A stretch of 46,378 nucleotides of DNA from Sphingobacteriales bacterium (lineage in GTDB: Bacteria > Bacteroidota > Bacteroidia > Sphingobacteriales > Sphingobacteriaceae), in NCBI GenBank assembly GCA_004293485.1, contig RDYW01000047.1, positions 1 to 46,378 on the forward strand. The letters are read 5' to 3'. The notes beneath the pieces are model-generated. The model saw nothing but the letters and a program-made list of their open reading frames with translations. It had not been told where the DNA came from and made no database searches. Every line of letters begins with the position of its first letter. Position 1 is the first letter of the stretch. The position numbers and the translations under genes are program-made. Below, piece after piece: positions 1 through 11,177 of this stretch.

Positions 1-95
1 AAATAACAGACCTGTAAGAAAATTTGGTTATCTAACTCCTAATGAAGTATTTTTACAGCTTAAGGTAAGTGTTGCACTTATCAGTTGAACACAGC
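1..95 (+). mobile_element. IS30-like insertion sequence, 3' end (partial transposase)
   Basis: Positions 2-88 are an open frame cut by the window edge. It encodes 28 residues beginning NNRPVRKFGYLTPNEVFLQ and ends at TGA (86-88). The pattern NNRP...G(Y)xTPNEVF is the usual C-terminus of IS30-family DDE transposases, so only the tail of the gene is present. The sequence from 3 to 95 recurs as an exact reverse complement at 46286-46378. Identity stops right after ACAGC, which marks the probable IS terminus. The family call rests on a short tail, so it is moderate. Confidence 0.7.
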
Positions 96-214
96 AATTA
101 ATTTTTTAGATAAAATCTTTTACTCTTTTACAAAGTTATTAGGCTTATTTATGTTATTTTAACAACATATATTTATCGAAAAAGCATAAAATTTACTTAA
201 CCCTTAACCAATTT

Positions 215-2449
215 ATGCACATGAAAACTATCAAATTAATTGCTTACATTATAATATGTACTATAAATAATGCAGTAGCCCAAGATGAAAATGTGTTAAA
301 AGTTATTCGTATTACTACCACGGTAAGCTATAGCCCAGCAGCTATTACTTTTACATGGCCCGCTATACACCGTGGAACCCAAGTATCGGTATTTAGAAAA
401 GCGAAAAATGATTTAAGTTGGGATTTAAACGCCCCAAAAGCAACCTTACCCGGTAATGCAACCACTTATACCGACAATACCGTTGAACTAGGTAAAGATT
501 ATGAATATTTTTTTAGAGGCTATGGCCGAGATCATAACCCTTACACCTATATTTATGCCGGTGTGGGTGTAACGCAAGTGGATAGTAGAGGTAAAGTAAT
601 TTTATTGGTAGATGATACTTTTACTACTTCGCTAAAGCCCGAACTTGCTCGCTTGGAAATGGATCTTGAAGGCGACGGCTGGCAAGTAATAAGACATAAT
701 ATATTGCGTACAGCAACTGTAACTAGCGTAAAAGAAATCATTAAAAATGATTACGATGACGACCCCGAAAATGTAAAAGCCGTGTTTTTATTCGGCCATA
801 TACCTGTACCTTACACAGGTAGCATAGCTTGGGATGGCCACCCCAACCACAGTGGCGCATGGCCTTGCGATGGGTACTATGCCGATATGACCGGTATTTG
901 GACTGATAACATAGTAAATACCACCCAAGCATCAAGGGTTGAAAATCATAATACTATTGGTGACGGGAAATTCGACCAAAATTACTTTCCTGCACTCACA
1001 ACGTTGCAAATTGGTAGGGTTGATTTATCAAAAATGGTTTCTTCTACTAAATCAGAAATGACACTTTTGAAACAATATTTAAACAAACACCACGATTTTA
1101 GGCATAAAGTATTTTTTGCCGAACCAAGTTCATTTATTGATAATAATTTTGGATTAAATGGTTTTGATGCAGCCTATTATGCAAGTTGTGGGTGGCGAAG
1201 TTTTACTGCAATGTTTCCCCCATCTAAAATTAAAAACGGTGATTATATTGATGATGGCAAAACAGAAAGTTTTTTATGGGCTTATGGTGCAGGTGGTGGA
1301 ATTTATAAATCGGCTTGGGGTGTTGCGTACACCGATTATTTTTTAGGCAATAAACCTAAAATAGTGTTTAATATGTTATTTGGTAGCTATTTTGGCGATT
1401 GGGACAGTGAAGATAATTTTTTGCGAGCTCCTTTGGCCTCTGCTGGCTGGGGTTTAGCTAGTTGCTGGGCTGGCATCCCTTATTGGTTAAACCACCATAC
1501 TGCATTAGGCGAAACTATTGGCTATTCTGCATGGATAACCATGCGCAATACATGCTACCAAAGCGATGGCCCCGATCGAAACATGACCTGTATAAACCTA
1601 ATGGGCGACCCTACTTTACGCATACACCCTGTAGCACCACCTAAAAATTTAACGATTATAGGTAATAACCTAAACTGGGATGCAAGTGCCGAACCAGTAA
1701 ATGGTTATTGTATTTATAGGCAAAATAATGGTACAGGCCAATACCTAAAAATTGCAACCCTAGCAAATAATGTTTACACTTTCGTGGATTTAAACCCCAT
1801 TGAAGGCGAAAATAAATACATGGTTAGGGCACAAAAACTTGAAGCAGCAAACAGCGGAACGTATTATAATTTAAGCCAAGGGGCTTTTTATACACCACTT
1901 ACTGTACCCTTACAATTAGCAAATTATACTGTAAAATTAAATGGCAATGCAGCTGTAAATGTATGGGAAACTAAAAACGAAGTTAATGTAGATTATATAA
2001 ACATTCAACGCAGTACGGATGGTATAAACTTTATCACCATAGGAAAAATTATAGCCAAAGGTGCTGGCATGTATAGCTTTACTGATAAACAATTACCTCA
2101 AAACATTGCAACTTTATATTATCGGTTACAAATAATAGATAACGATGCCAACGAAAGTAACGAAAAAGTTTTAGCGGTTAACTTAAACCTAAGCACCGAG
2201 GGTAATTTTACAGTTTATCCAAACCCTATTACTAATAAAAACTTTATTATACAATTAAACCAATTACCCAAAGGCATCTATAAATTAAGCCTAGTAAACC
2301 AAGCAGGTAATTTAATTAAAGCATTAAATTTTGATTATGACGGCTCTTTTTACAAACAACAAATTGATATTGATGTGATTTCGGGGATATACGTTTTAAA
2401 TATATCGTCAGATAACTTTAGTGATTATAAAAAATTAATTGTTAAATAA
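215..2449 (+). CDS. T9SS-exported protein with gingipain (peptidase C25)-like core
   Basis: A 744-residue secreted protein. A signal peptide covers the first 22 residues (MKTIKLIAYI..AVAQ); the second Met, at 221, is an equally good start. A fibronectin-III-like stretch (about 30-120) precedes a region (about 125-475) that resembles the peptidase C25 fold: VILLVDD near 127, VFLFGHIPVP near 190, IGRVD near 267, and the closing NLMGDPTLRIHPV near 461. A second FnIII-like domain follows (about 475-560). The C-terminal 80 residues, with VYPNP at 667-671, form a T9SS type A sorting domain, so the protein should cross the outer membrane by type IX secretion. The positions where gingipains carry their His-Gly and Cys dyad read YG (about 357) and FGS (about 389-391), so activity is doubtful. 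Class is secure, function unknown. Confidence 0.8.
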   Translation: MHMKTIKLIAYIIICTINNAVAQDENVLKVIRITTTVSYSPAAITFTWPAIHRGTQVSVFRKAKNDLSWDLNAPKATLPGNATTYTDNTVELGKDYEYFFRGYGRDHNPYTYIYAGVGVTQVDSRGKVILLVDDTFTTSLKPELARLEMDLEGDGWQVIRHNILRTATVTSVKEIIKNDYDDDPENVKAVFLFGHIPVPYTGSIAWDGHPNHSGAWPCDGYYADMTGIWTDNIVNTTQASRVENHNTIGDGKFDQNYFPALTTLQIGRVDLSKMVSSTKSEMTLLKQYLNKHHDFRHKVFFAEPSSFIDNNFGLNGFDAAYYASCGWRSFTAMFPPSKIKNGDYIDDGKTESFLWAYGAGGGIYKSAWGVAYTDYFLGNKPKIVFNMLFGSYFGDWDSEDNFLRAPLASAGWGLASCWAGIPYWLNHHTALGETIGYSAWITMRNTCYQSDGPDRNMTCINLMGDPTLRIHPVAPPKNLTIIGNNLNWDASAEPVNGYCIYRQNNGTGQYLKIATLANNVYTFVDLNPIEGENKYMVRAQKLEAANSGTYYNLSQGAFYTPLTVPLQLANYTVKLNGNAAVNVWETKNEVNVDYINIQRSTDGINFITIGKIIAKGAGMYSFTDKQLPQNIATLYYRLQIIDNDANESNEKVLAVNLNLSTEGNFTVYPNPITNKNFIIQLNQLPKGIYKLSLVNQAGNLIKALNFDYDGSFYKQQIDIDVISGIYVLNISSDNFSDYKKLIVK

Positions 2450-2699
2450 TTGATTATTTTTAGGCTTTATTTGTTAAAAGAAAAAGGTAATATTTTAATT
2501 TTTTTATTAAAATAATTTCAATAATGCATTTGAGTTAAAAAAAAATCCACTTATTTTAATTGCTAAGTAAGCCATGGTTAAGTATATTTAATTTTAATAT
2601 TTGACAAAAAAATATATTATTTTTTACTTTACAAAAGCTATTTTTATAAATTGTAAAAAAAAATTAACATCTAATTTAATTTTAGTAAACAATTATTTT

Positions 2700-3374
2700 A
2701 TGAAACCATTTTATTCTTTTTTATTAATAGGTCTATTTTTTTGCCATACATTAATTGCGCAAACAAGAGATAAAAAATTAAAATACGGGCTAAAAGGAGG
2801 TGTTAATTTTTCGAGTGTAGCATTAAGCGGTAGTTATATTACACCAAATTTAAAAAATGGGGTTAGTAATATAACTTCGTTTTATTTTGGAGCTTATGCC
2901 GAGTTAGCTTTAAGCCATCATTTTGCACTACAATCGGGTTTAAGTGTAAGTGGCAAAGGCTCAAAAATAGATATTGAAACCCTTCAATTTATACCTTTTG
3001 TGGGTAATTTACCCATAAGGTACCAGCGTGAAACAAATATTATGTACCTCGAAGTACCTGTTAATGCGGTTTATAATTATAAAAATTTTTATCTCGGAGC
3101 TGGGCCATATTTGGCTTATGGTGTAGCAGGTTCCGAAAAAATAAATTCCACAGTATTTCCTTCAAAAGATGGTGCAGTAAAATTTGGTAATAACGTTGGC
3201 GAAATAAACCCTTTAGACTACGGTGCAAATTTTTTATTAGGCTACCAACTAAAAAATGGCTTTAACATAGGTGTAAACTATGGCTTAGGCTTGGGTAAAA
3301 CCAATATCGTATCGGGTTTTGATATTGATGCCAGCAACAGGGTGTTTACGGTTTTGGCAGGCTTCGCTTTTTAA
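2700..3374 (+). CDS. PorT-like outer-membrane beta-barrel protein
   Basis: A 224-residue protein starting at ATG 2700. An upstream TTG at 2601 would add 33 residues ahead of a good signal peptide (MKPFYSFLLIGLFFCHTLIAQ), so I reject it. After cleavage the protein opens with YGLKGGVNFSS and alternates short amphipathic strands and Gly/Asn-rich turns: LSHHFALQSGLSVSGKG, LEVPVNAVYNY, FYLGAGPYLAYG, FNIGVNYGLGLG. It ends in an aromatic strand with terminal Phe (VFTVLAGFAF). This is the pattern of the PorT/OMP_b-brl_2 family of small Bacteroidota barrels. Substrate and role are not predictable. It stands alone, 250 nt after the upstream T9SS cargo gene. Confidence 0.75.
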   Translation: MKPFYSFLLIGLFFCHTLIAQTRDKKLKYGLKGGVNFSSVALSGSYITPNLKNGVSNITSFYFGAYAELALSHHFALQSGLSVSGKGSKIDIETLQFIPFVGNLPIRYQRETNIMYLEVPVNAVYNYKNFYLGAGPYLAYGVAGSEKINSTVFPSKDGAVKFGNNVGEINPLDYGANFLLGYQLKNGFNIGVNYGLGLGKTNIVSGFDIDASNRVFTVLAGFAF

Positions 3375-4120
3375 CTTTTTGCATATCCGTTTGTTAAAAG
3401 AAAGCCACTTTTTATTAAACTTTTATTTTCCTATCTTTTATTGTGTGTGGCATTACAAGTAAATTTCAACACTATTTCCTACTAAAATAGGCTTATATTA
3501 AAAAAGTATAAAATATTTATTAAACATTAATTATCAAATGATTAAAAAAGGTTATTATTTCCGAGTATTTACCATAGAAGTGCAGCTACAAATTGTTAGG
3601 AGATAAACAAAGAATTGATTTTAGTTAATACATTCGAGGATTGTAAGTTTTACATGCAAACCCGAAAAAAGCATAAAACAAAGCCAAAAGTATTGGATTT
3701 AGCCGTATTTAAAATACAAAGCATTAAGCATGCTACAAAAACAATTGCGCAAAGAAATTTGCGTACCGAGCTGCTAAATGCAATGATAGAAATAGCAGAA
3801 AATGACTTAAAAATTAGTATCTGAAAAAAGTTTTCACACTATAACATTAATTTTGTAAGTTATTAGGGTTGTATTTTTACAATTTTAATCGATGGTAAAA
3901 AATAAGTATGTAGGTTTAAAATCATACCCAAATTATAAATTGGCATAGTCTATTTTTTGTTTGCTTCACTTAAGGCTAAAAAATAAAGAACAAACTGAAT
4001 TAATGAACCTGCTTCAACTCAAAATTTAAATCGGGTATTACAGCGCAAAACAGAAAAAATGTTTTGCAAAAAGTAATGTATAAATTAGAGCTCAGTAAAT
4101 AAATTTGCTTAAAACAGCTT
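3375..4120. other. Long AT-rich intergenic stretch, mostly featureless
   Basis: About 750 nt separate the outer-membrane barrel gene from the rpmA terminator. Apart from the doubtful small frame at 3654-3824 I see no gene, no convincing promoter and no RNA structure. The stretch is very AT-rich with short broken frames on both strands, consistent with degraded coding DNA, but no homology is recognisable by eye. Confidence 0.4.
3654..3824 (+). CDS. Small basic hypothetical protein
   Basis: An open frame runs from just after TAG 3597 to 3824. The first ATG is at 3654 and gives 56 residues, rich in Lys and Arg at the start (MQTRKKHKTKPK) and then probably helical (IKHATKTIAQRNLRTELLNAMIEIAENDL). 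A GAGG lies about 13 nt upstream of that ATG. I recognise no family. A separate 22-codon frame (ATG 3538 to TAA 3604) lies just upstream in another frame, so this could be the remnant of a decayed gene. Confidence 0.3.
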   Translation: MQTRKKHKTKPKVLDLAVFKIQSIKHATKTIAQRNLRTELLNAMIEIAENDLKISI

Positions 4121-4124
4121 GCAT

Positions 4125-4162
4125 AAAAAAACGCTTTTTAAACAAATAAAAAGCGTTTTTTT
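4125..4162 (-). terminator. Intrinsic terminator of rplU-rpmA
   Basis: CGCTTTTT (4132-4139) and AAAAAGCG (4148-4155) form an 8-bp stem around an 8-nt loop. Seven A residues precede it and seven T residues follow it on the plus strand, so it can act in both directions. It lies about 30 nt beyond the rpmA stop and is the natural end of the minus-strand ribosomal protein operon. Confidence 0.8.
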
Positions 4163-4192
4163 AGGGGCATTTAAAGCCAAAAAAATAAACTA

Positions 4193-4567
4193 TTAAGCAC
4201 CCTCAACAGCTGAAGCAGTTTTTTCAACTTTAGCTTTTTTTGCTGGTTTAATTACTTCTTGTATAATTGATTGGGCTACTATATTATTTTTATCATTTTT
4301 TGCTGCAGAAAAATCAAAAGGTATAACCGAAACGTACGATTTGTTGTCAGCTTTTTTACGGAAAGATACTTTACCTGCTATTAAAGCAAATAAGGTATGA
4401 TCTTTACCAATACCTACATTTTTTTCGGGGTGATGTTTAGTACCACGTTGTCTAACAATAATGTTACCAGCAATTGCTGCTTGGCCACCAAATATTTTGA
4501 TACCCAAACGTTTGCTGTGCGATTCTCTACCATTGTTTGAACTACCCGCTCCTTTTTTATGTGCCAT
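4193..4567 (-). CDS. rpmA: 50S ribosomal protein L27
   Basis: A 124-residue L27, the large-subunit protein whose N-terminus reaches the peptidyl transferase centre. The start [15 protein letters not shown] and the following [20 protein letters not shown] are diagnostic. No Firmicutes-type cleavable N-terminal extension is present. The conserved core ends near residue 85. The remaining 40 residues are a Lys/Ala-rich extension ([15 protein letters not shown]), common in Bacteroidota. It is the second gene of rplU-rpmA, 48 nt behind rplU, and is followed by a clear terminator. Confidence 0.97.
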   Translation of the reverse strand: MAHKKGAGSSNNGRESHSKRLGIKIFGGQAAIAGNIIVRQRGTKHHPEKNVGIGKDHTLFALIAGKVSFRKKADNKSYVSVIPFDFSAAKNDKNNIVAQSIIQEVIKPAKKAKVEKTASAVEGA

Positions 4568-4615
4568 GTTGTATATTTTAAATGTTAAGCATAGCTTAAC
4601 ATGTTATCAAATTAA

Positions 4616-4927
4616 TTAAATCGTAATGTTATCGATAATGATTTTAGTGAAATACTGGCGATGGCCATTTTTCTTTTTGTAACCTTTACGGCGTTTTTTG
4701 TGAAAAACAATTACTTTATCGCCTTTTAAATGAGACACGATTTTTGCCGAAACTTTAGCTCCACCTACTGCAGGCGTACCTACCGTAAATGCTCCATTGT
4801 TTTCAATCATTAAAACGTTATCAAATTCAACGATAGCGCCTTCATCCCCTTGTAACCTGTGTACAAAAAGGTGCTGGTCTTTAGCAACTTTAAATTGCTG
4901 GCCTGCTATATTTACTATTGCGTACAT
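4616..4927 (-). CDS. rplU: 50S ribosomal protein L21
   Basis: A 103-residue L21, which binds 23S rRNA early in large-subunit assembly. The N-terminus [14 protein letters not shown] and the basic C-terminal signature [17 protein letters not shown] are family hallmarks, and the length is normal. It is the first gene of the rplU-rpmA operon, with a promoter 27 nt upstream of the ATG. Confidence 0.97.
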   Translation of the reverse strand: MYAIVNIAGQQFKVAKDQHLFVHRLQGDEGAIVEFDNVLMIENNGAFTVGTPAVGGAKVSAKIVSHLKGDKVIVFHKKRRKGYKKKNGHRQYFTKIIIDNITI

Positions 4928-4953
4928 ATTTTATATTTTTTTTGTTAAAGGTG

Positions 4954-4984
4954 CAAATATAAAAATTATGTTTACAAAATCAAA
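4954..4984 (-). promoter_or_regulatory. Bacteroidota-type promoter of rplU-rpmA
   Basis: Read on the minus strand, TTTG (4984-4981) is followed after 19 nt by TATATTTG (4961-4954). This matches the Bacteroidota sigma-ABfr consensus TTTG-N19-TAnnTTTG at the ideal spacing. The -7 box ends 27 nt from the rplU ATG. Confidence 0.75.
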
Positions 4985-5160
4985 CCTAAAATTTAAACTT
5001 GTAGCTATAAAATGCTATTAAATATTAAAAATAAAATATGTTCAAATTATTTTTAAATCAAATACCTATATTTAAAAACAAAATTAAAATAGTCTTCATA
5101 TCTAAAAAAATAAACAAAGTGTATATTTTATATTAACTATCTTTTTTAAAACATTGCTTC

Positions 5161-7296
5161 ATGAAAAAAATTTTATTCCTGCTTCTTATATTAATAACTA
5201 ATTTTGTTTACGCTATTAATTATTATGTTAGGCCATCGGGTAACAACGCCAATAGTGGTAAAAGCCCTACTTTGGCATGGCAAACGCTTGAAAACATCAA
5301 CAATACCACTTTTTTAGCTGGCGATAATATTTATTTAGAAGAAGGCTTTACTTATTACGGAAATATATATTTAAACAGCACAGATATAGGTACCGCAACC
5401 AACCCTATTACGATAACATCGTGGAATGCAGCAGGTGCGCTAACTAACAAAGCCACCATAAATGCTGGCAATTTATCGGGTATTTATGCGTACAACACCG
5501 CTGGAATAAAAATTTCTGACTTAAATATTTTTAGCTCCACACAATCGGGCGATGGTATTTCATTTTATTGCGATTTATCTGGCAATGTAAAGCTTAATTA
5601 TATTTTTATAGAAAATATTGAAATACAGGGTTTTAGGTATGGTGTAAGAGTTGGATCGTGGAATAATCTTGCTGGTTATACCAATGTAACCATTCGCAAT
5701 TCCGATATTCACGACAATGTAGTAGGTGGTATTTTAACGTATGCACAAACAAAGTTAGCGCACCAAAACTTTACGGTTTCGTATTGCAAAGCCTATAATA
5801 ATTTTGGCGACCTTACAAATACCACCACCAATACAGGAAGCGGAATTATAATTGCAGGCGTAGATGGCGCAAACGTAAACCATTGTATTACATATAATAA
5901 CGGCCAAAACAACCGTAATTTGGGTGGTGGTCCAGTGGGTATTTGGTGTTACGAAGCTAATAATGTTGTAATGGAGTACAACGAATCGTATAATAACAAA
6001 GCAGGCTTAACACTTGATGGTGGCGGTTTTGATATCGATGGTGGAAGTACAAACTGCATTATGCAATATAATTACAGCCACGGAAACGAAGGAGCTGGAT
6101 TTTTATTTGCACAATTTTCGGGCGCAACTACTATGAATAATAATACTTGCCGATACAATATTTCGGAAAACGATGGCCGAAAAAACAGTTTTGCCGGTAT
6201 CGAACTTTTTGCTGCGCCTGGGCATTCAATAAGCAATACCTACATTTACAACAATACAATTTTTGTAAGCCCAGCCAGCACAGGTTCGCCTAGCGCCATT
6301 GTAGTATTAAACGGCACCACTACCACAAATACGCAAATTAAAAACAATATATTAATTACAACGGGCGGTTTAAGTATTGTAAAAGCAAGCTCTACTTCGG
6401 GTATTATTTTAAATGGTAATAATTATTGGTCATCAGGCGGCACTTTTAATATTAATTGGAGAGGTACCAACTATGCCAGCCTAGCTGCTTTTAAAGCCAC
6501 AAGGCAAGAAACAGGTACAGGTTTTCAGCTCGACCCTATGTTAGTTAACCCTAATGGGGGGATAATTATTGGAAACACAAATAACTTAAGCACTTTAACA
6601 GGATACCAATTACAACACGGTTCGCCCATGATTAATGCTGGCTTAACTATTGCCAATGCTGGCACAAATGATTTCTACGGAAATACAATTCCCATAAACA
6701 GTTTTTTTGATATTGGAGCGCATGAATATAATTTAGTTTTACCAGTCGGTTTAATTGATTTTAAAGCCAAAGCCACTTCGAACGGAAATGTATTAACTTG
6801 GAAAACCTTGAGCGAAAAAAACAACAATGGTTTTGAAATTTTACGCTCAGTAAATGGTGTTGATTTTGATAAAATTTATTTTATCAAATCAATAGCAATT
6901 AATGGTAACAGCAGTTCGGTTTTAAATTACACATTTAATGATATTACAAACGATGAAATAATATATTATAAATTAAATCAAATTGATTTTAATGGAAAAA
7001 CCACCCCCTATGCTGTTATAAAAACCGAGGCAGAATTTGCCACCGAAAATTTTGTTTTTCCTAATCCGCTAATCGATAATTTGAATATAATTATTACATC
7101 GGGTAGCACAAATAAAGTTAATATCGGGGTGTATAACCATAGAGGTATACTTATGGTTTCAAAGGAAGAAACACTTAAAAAAGGAAAAAATAGCATTAAA
7201 CTTATTGTTAATAATTTAGAAGCAGGTTGGTATTTATTAAAAGTTAACAACGCTTTTGGTTTACCTATTTTATCCCGAAAAATTATAAAGTTATAA
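5161..7296 (+). CDS. T9SS-exported right-handed beta-helix protein
   Basis: A 711-residue secreted protein. It has a signal peptide (MKKILFLLLILITNFVYA), then NYYVRPSGNNANSGKSP..AWQTL, the usual opening of DUF1565/parallel beta-helix proteins. Through about residue 510 it carries repeated short rungs typical of the pectate-lyase-like helix (for example VTIRNSDIHDN, ADGANV-type turns, YNNTIFVS, IKNNILITT). It closes the helix with FFDIGAHEY near 520. A linker (about 525-625, with LTWKTLSEKNNNGFEI) leads to a T9SS type A sorting domain with VFPNP at 632-636. Such folds often bind or cleave acidic polysaccharides, but no catalytic set can be assigned here. Surface display or secretion by T9SS is a firm inference; the substrate is unknown. 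Confidence 0.85.
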   Translation: MKKILFLLLILITNFVYAINYYVRPSGNNANSGKSPTLAWQTLENINNTTFLAGDNIYLEEGFTYYGNIYLNSTDIGTATNPITITSWNAAGALTNKATINAGNLSGIYAYNTAGIKISDLNIFSSTQSGDGISFYCDLSGNVKLNYIFIENIEIQGFRYGVRVGSWNNLAGYTNVTIRNSDIHDNVVGGILTYAQTKLAHQNFTVSYCKAYNNFGDLTNTTTNTGSGIIIAGVDGANVNHCITYNNGQNNRNLGGGPVGIWCYEANNVVMEYNESYNNKAGLTLDGGGFDIDGGSTNCIMQYNYSHGNEGAGFLFAQFSGATTMNNNTCRYNISENDGRKNSFAGIELFAAPGHSISNTYIYNNTIFVSPASTGSPSAIVVLNGTTTTNTQIKNNILITTGGLSIVKASSTSGIILNGNNYWSSGGTFNINWRGTNYASLAAFKATRQETGTGFQLDPMLVNPNGGIIIGNTNNLSTLTGYQLQHGSPMINAGLTIANAGTNDFYGNTIPINSFFDIGAHEYNLVLPVGLIDFKAKATSNGNVLTWKTLSEKNNNGFEILRSVNGVDFDKIYFIKSIAINGNSSSVLNYTFNDITNDEIIYYKLNQIDFNGKTTPYAVIKTEAEFATENFVFPNPLIDNLNIIITSGSTNKVNIGVYNHRGILMVSKEETLKKGKNSIKLIVNNLEAGWYLLKVNNAFGLPILSRKIIKL

Positions 7297-7433
7297 CACA
7301 TTTATAAAGATGTAAACCACTCATAACTATGATTTTGTTGAAAAATTATAGTAAAATTTAATCTCATAAATAAAATTTTATTAATTGCGTTTAAAATAAT
7401 ACGAACCGATATTAAATTTATTAAAAAAACGAT

Positions 7434-8162
7434 ATGAAAAAGATAATACGAATACTTACTGTTATAATTATAGGCTTACAAGCATGTAAAAAAACACCAA
7501 AGCCTCCGGTAATAGAAAATCCTATTTTGTTAAATTATACTTTTGAAAACGATAGTGAAGGTTGGGTTTATGGCTATTCCGATTATCCATCAACGTTATC
7601 GTTAAACGATAGTTTAGTGCTTTATCAAATGCTGTATGGCCATGCTACTTTACCAGCCAGTATTGCGCCTGCTCAAAAAGGGTTGCGTATAAAAGGCATG
7701 AACCGCAGCGACGACTTATTTATGTATGTAAAAAAAAACTTATCGGGCTTAGTTCCCAATACTTTATATAAAATAACTTTTGAAATAGAAATGGCCTCAA
7801 ACGCACCAACAAATGCAGTAGGTGTTGGTGGTGCACCAGGCGAAGGTGTTACATTAAAAGCGGGTGCAAAAGCATAAGAGCCTAAAAACATAAAAGATGG
7901 TAACAACTTTTATAGGTTAAATATTGATAAAGCAAACCAAAAAAATACAGGTATTGATATGCAAATTTTAGGCAATATTGGTGTTGCTGATGATACACGA
8001 AATCATACATTAATAAGCCGTAATAGCGCTTCACCATTTTTGGCATTAACCAATTCAAATGGCCAAATTTGGATAATTATTGGTACAGATAGTGGTTACG
8101 AAGGGCTTACTGATTTGTATTTTTCAAACATTAAAATAAAATTAGAAAAACAAATAAACTAG
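7434..8162 (+). pseudogene. Lipoprotein gene interrupted by an in-frame TAA
   Basis: The frame opens at ATG 7434 with a lipoprotein signal (MKKIIRILTVIIIGLQAC; the lipidated Cys is residue 18) and would make a surface or periplasmic lipoprotein. It meets TAA at 7875-7877 after 147 codons. The same frame then continues without interruption to TAA 8160-8162, giving EPKNIKDGNNFYRLNIDKAN and later NSNGQIWIIIGTDSGYEG. The whole reads as one beta-rich domain of about 242 codons. A single base change or a sequencing error explains it. There is no start codon close after the stop to restart translation. The family is an uncharacterised Bacteroidota lipoprotein. Confidence 0.7.
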
Positions 8163-8223
8163 TTTTAATATTTTTTTTAAAACGCCCAGTTATTTAAACC
8201 AAACAACACTTATTAAAATGTAA

Positions 8224-9909
<1,686 letters not shown>

Positions 9910-10091
9910 AATATATAAAGAAATTTACAGTGAATAGTAAAGATTAGATAAGAATTAATCAAGATATTCTAAATCCTTCAATCTTAAAATCAAGCAAATA
10001 AAAATTTAGATAATTGAGATTTAAAGAAGATAATACGCTAATACAAAATACACAGGAATGAAAGAATGAGGTTATTGCAATAAATGTTTGT

Positions 10092-10132
10092 GTAAATACT
10101 TGCTAATTCTAGCATAATTGGCAAGTATTTAC
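10092..10132. promoter_or_regulatory. 17-bp palindromic operator-like site upstream of fic
   Basis: Arms 10092-10108 and 10116-10132 are inverted copies (gtaaatacttgcYaatt; 16 of 17 match) around a 7-nt spacer. The right arm ends 31 nt before the fic start codon, a typical place for an autoregulatory operator. A 16-nt copy of the arm (taaatacttgccaatt) recurs at 11454-11469, over the end of the fic frame. Confidence 0.55.
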
Positions 10133-10163
10133 TTACCTTTACATTTAATCATTTGTTATAATC

Positions 10164-11177
10164 ATGATAGAAACAGCACCGCCATACAATTTAACTGAGG
10201 CATTACAAAGGATCAATCATCCTAAACTAGCATATAAAATAAAAGAACTAAATACCGAGTATTTGTATTGGGATAAAATTAAATATAAAAAAATAGATGG
10301 ACTTAGTGCTGAAGAATTGTGGGAAAACACAAAACTCATAAGGCACTTGAATTATAAATTATTACCTCTAAATCAACATATTTTTAAGTATTACAATACC
10401 GATTATGTTCAAAAATCACTTCATCAGTTTGATATGCACATTGGTGGATATATGGGTGCAAAAAGTGTAATACCCGAACAAGATAAGGCAAGATATTTGG
10501 TAAGTGCTATAATGGAAGAGGCAATTAGTAGCAGCATTATGGAGGGCGCAGCAACTACCCGTAAAAAGGCAAAAGAAATGCTTCGCAAAGAAATAAAGCC
10601 CAAAAATAAAAGCGATCAAATGATTGTAAATAATTATTACACTATTAATCATATTGTAGCACACAAAAATGATGACCTAACCCCAGAAAATTTATTGCAA
10701 ATACATCACTTAATGTGTAATAGAACATTAGGTAGCACAACTGAAGAAGGAGCTTTTAGAAATTCGGATGATGTTTACGTTGTAAACCACAGTACAAGTG
10801 AGGTAGTACATACACCACCTAAACATAATGAAATCCAAAATCTTATATCCGAACTTTGTTTGTTTTTTAATACAGATAACGAAAATGATTTTATACATCC
10901 TATTTTAAAAGGTATCATCATTCATTTTATGATAGGTTGGATACATCCTTTTACAGATGGTAATGGGCGTACAGCCCGGGCGTTATTTTATTGGTATTTA
11001 TTAAAAAAAGGTTACTGGCTTACCGAATATTTATCTATATCAAAAATTATACAAGGCAGTAAAAACAAATATGAAAAAGCATATTTATACACCGAAATAG
11101 ACGAATTGGATTTAACTTATTTTGTTACCTATCATATAGAGGTAATGCATAAAGCTTTTGAAGCATTAAAAAAATAA
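10164..11177 (+). CDS. Fic-domain protein, truncated by in-frame TAA
   Basis: A 337-residue Fic protein, of the family that transfers AMP (or another phosphate-containing group) to hydroxyl side chains of target proteins. The catalytic motif HPFTDGNGR is intact at 261-269, followed by TAR. An (S/T)xxxE(G/N) inhibitory motif (S123, E127, G128 within SSSIMEGAATTRK) lies upstream of the core, as in Fic proteins that carry their own inhibitory helix. The frame stops at TAA 11175-11177, yet coding continues in frame to 11456 and looks like a winged-helix domain, so the catalytic half may now be made without it. The gene has an operator-like palindrome upstream and no neighbouring antitoxin. The molecular target is unknown. 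Confidence 0.85.
   Translation: MIETAPPYNLTEALQRINHPKLAYKIKELNTEYLYWDKIKYKKIDGLSAEELWENTKLIRHLNYKLLPLNQHIFKYYNTDYVQKSLHQFDMHIGGYMGAKSVIPEQDKARYLVSAIMEEAISSSIMEGAATTRKKAKEMLRKEIKPKNKSDQMIVNNYYTINHIVAHKNDDLTPENLLQIHHLMCNRTLGSTTEEGAFRNSDDVYVVNHSTSEVVHTPPKHNEIQNLISELCLFFNTDNENDFIHPILKGIIIHFMIGWIHPFTDGNGRTARALFYWYLLKKGYWLTEYLSISKIIQGSKNKYEKAYLYTEIDELDLTYFVTYHIEVMHKAFEALKK

Noticed and set aside
2601-2699. Upstream TTG extension of the outer-membrane barrel gene
   Set aside because: It would put 33 Lys- and aromatic-rich residues ahead of a normal signal peptide; ATG 2700 is the better start.
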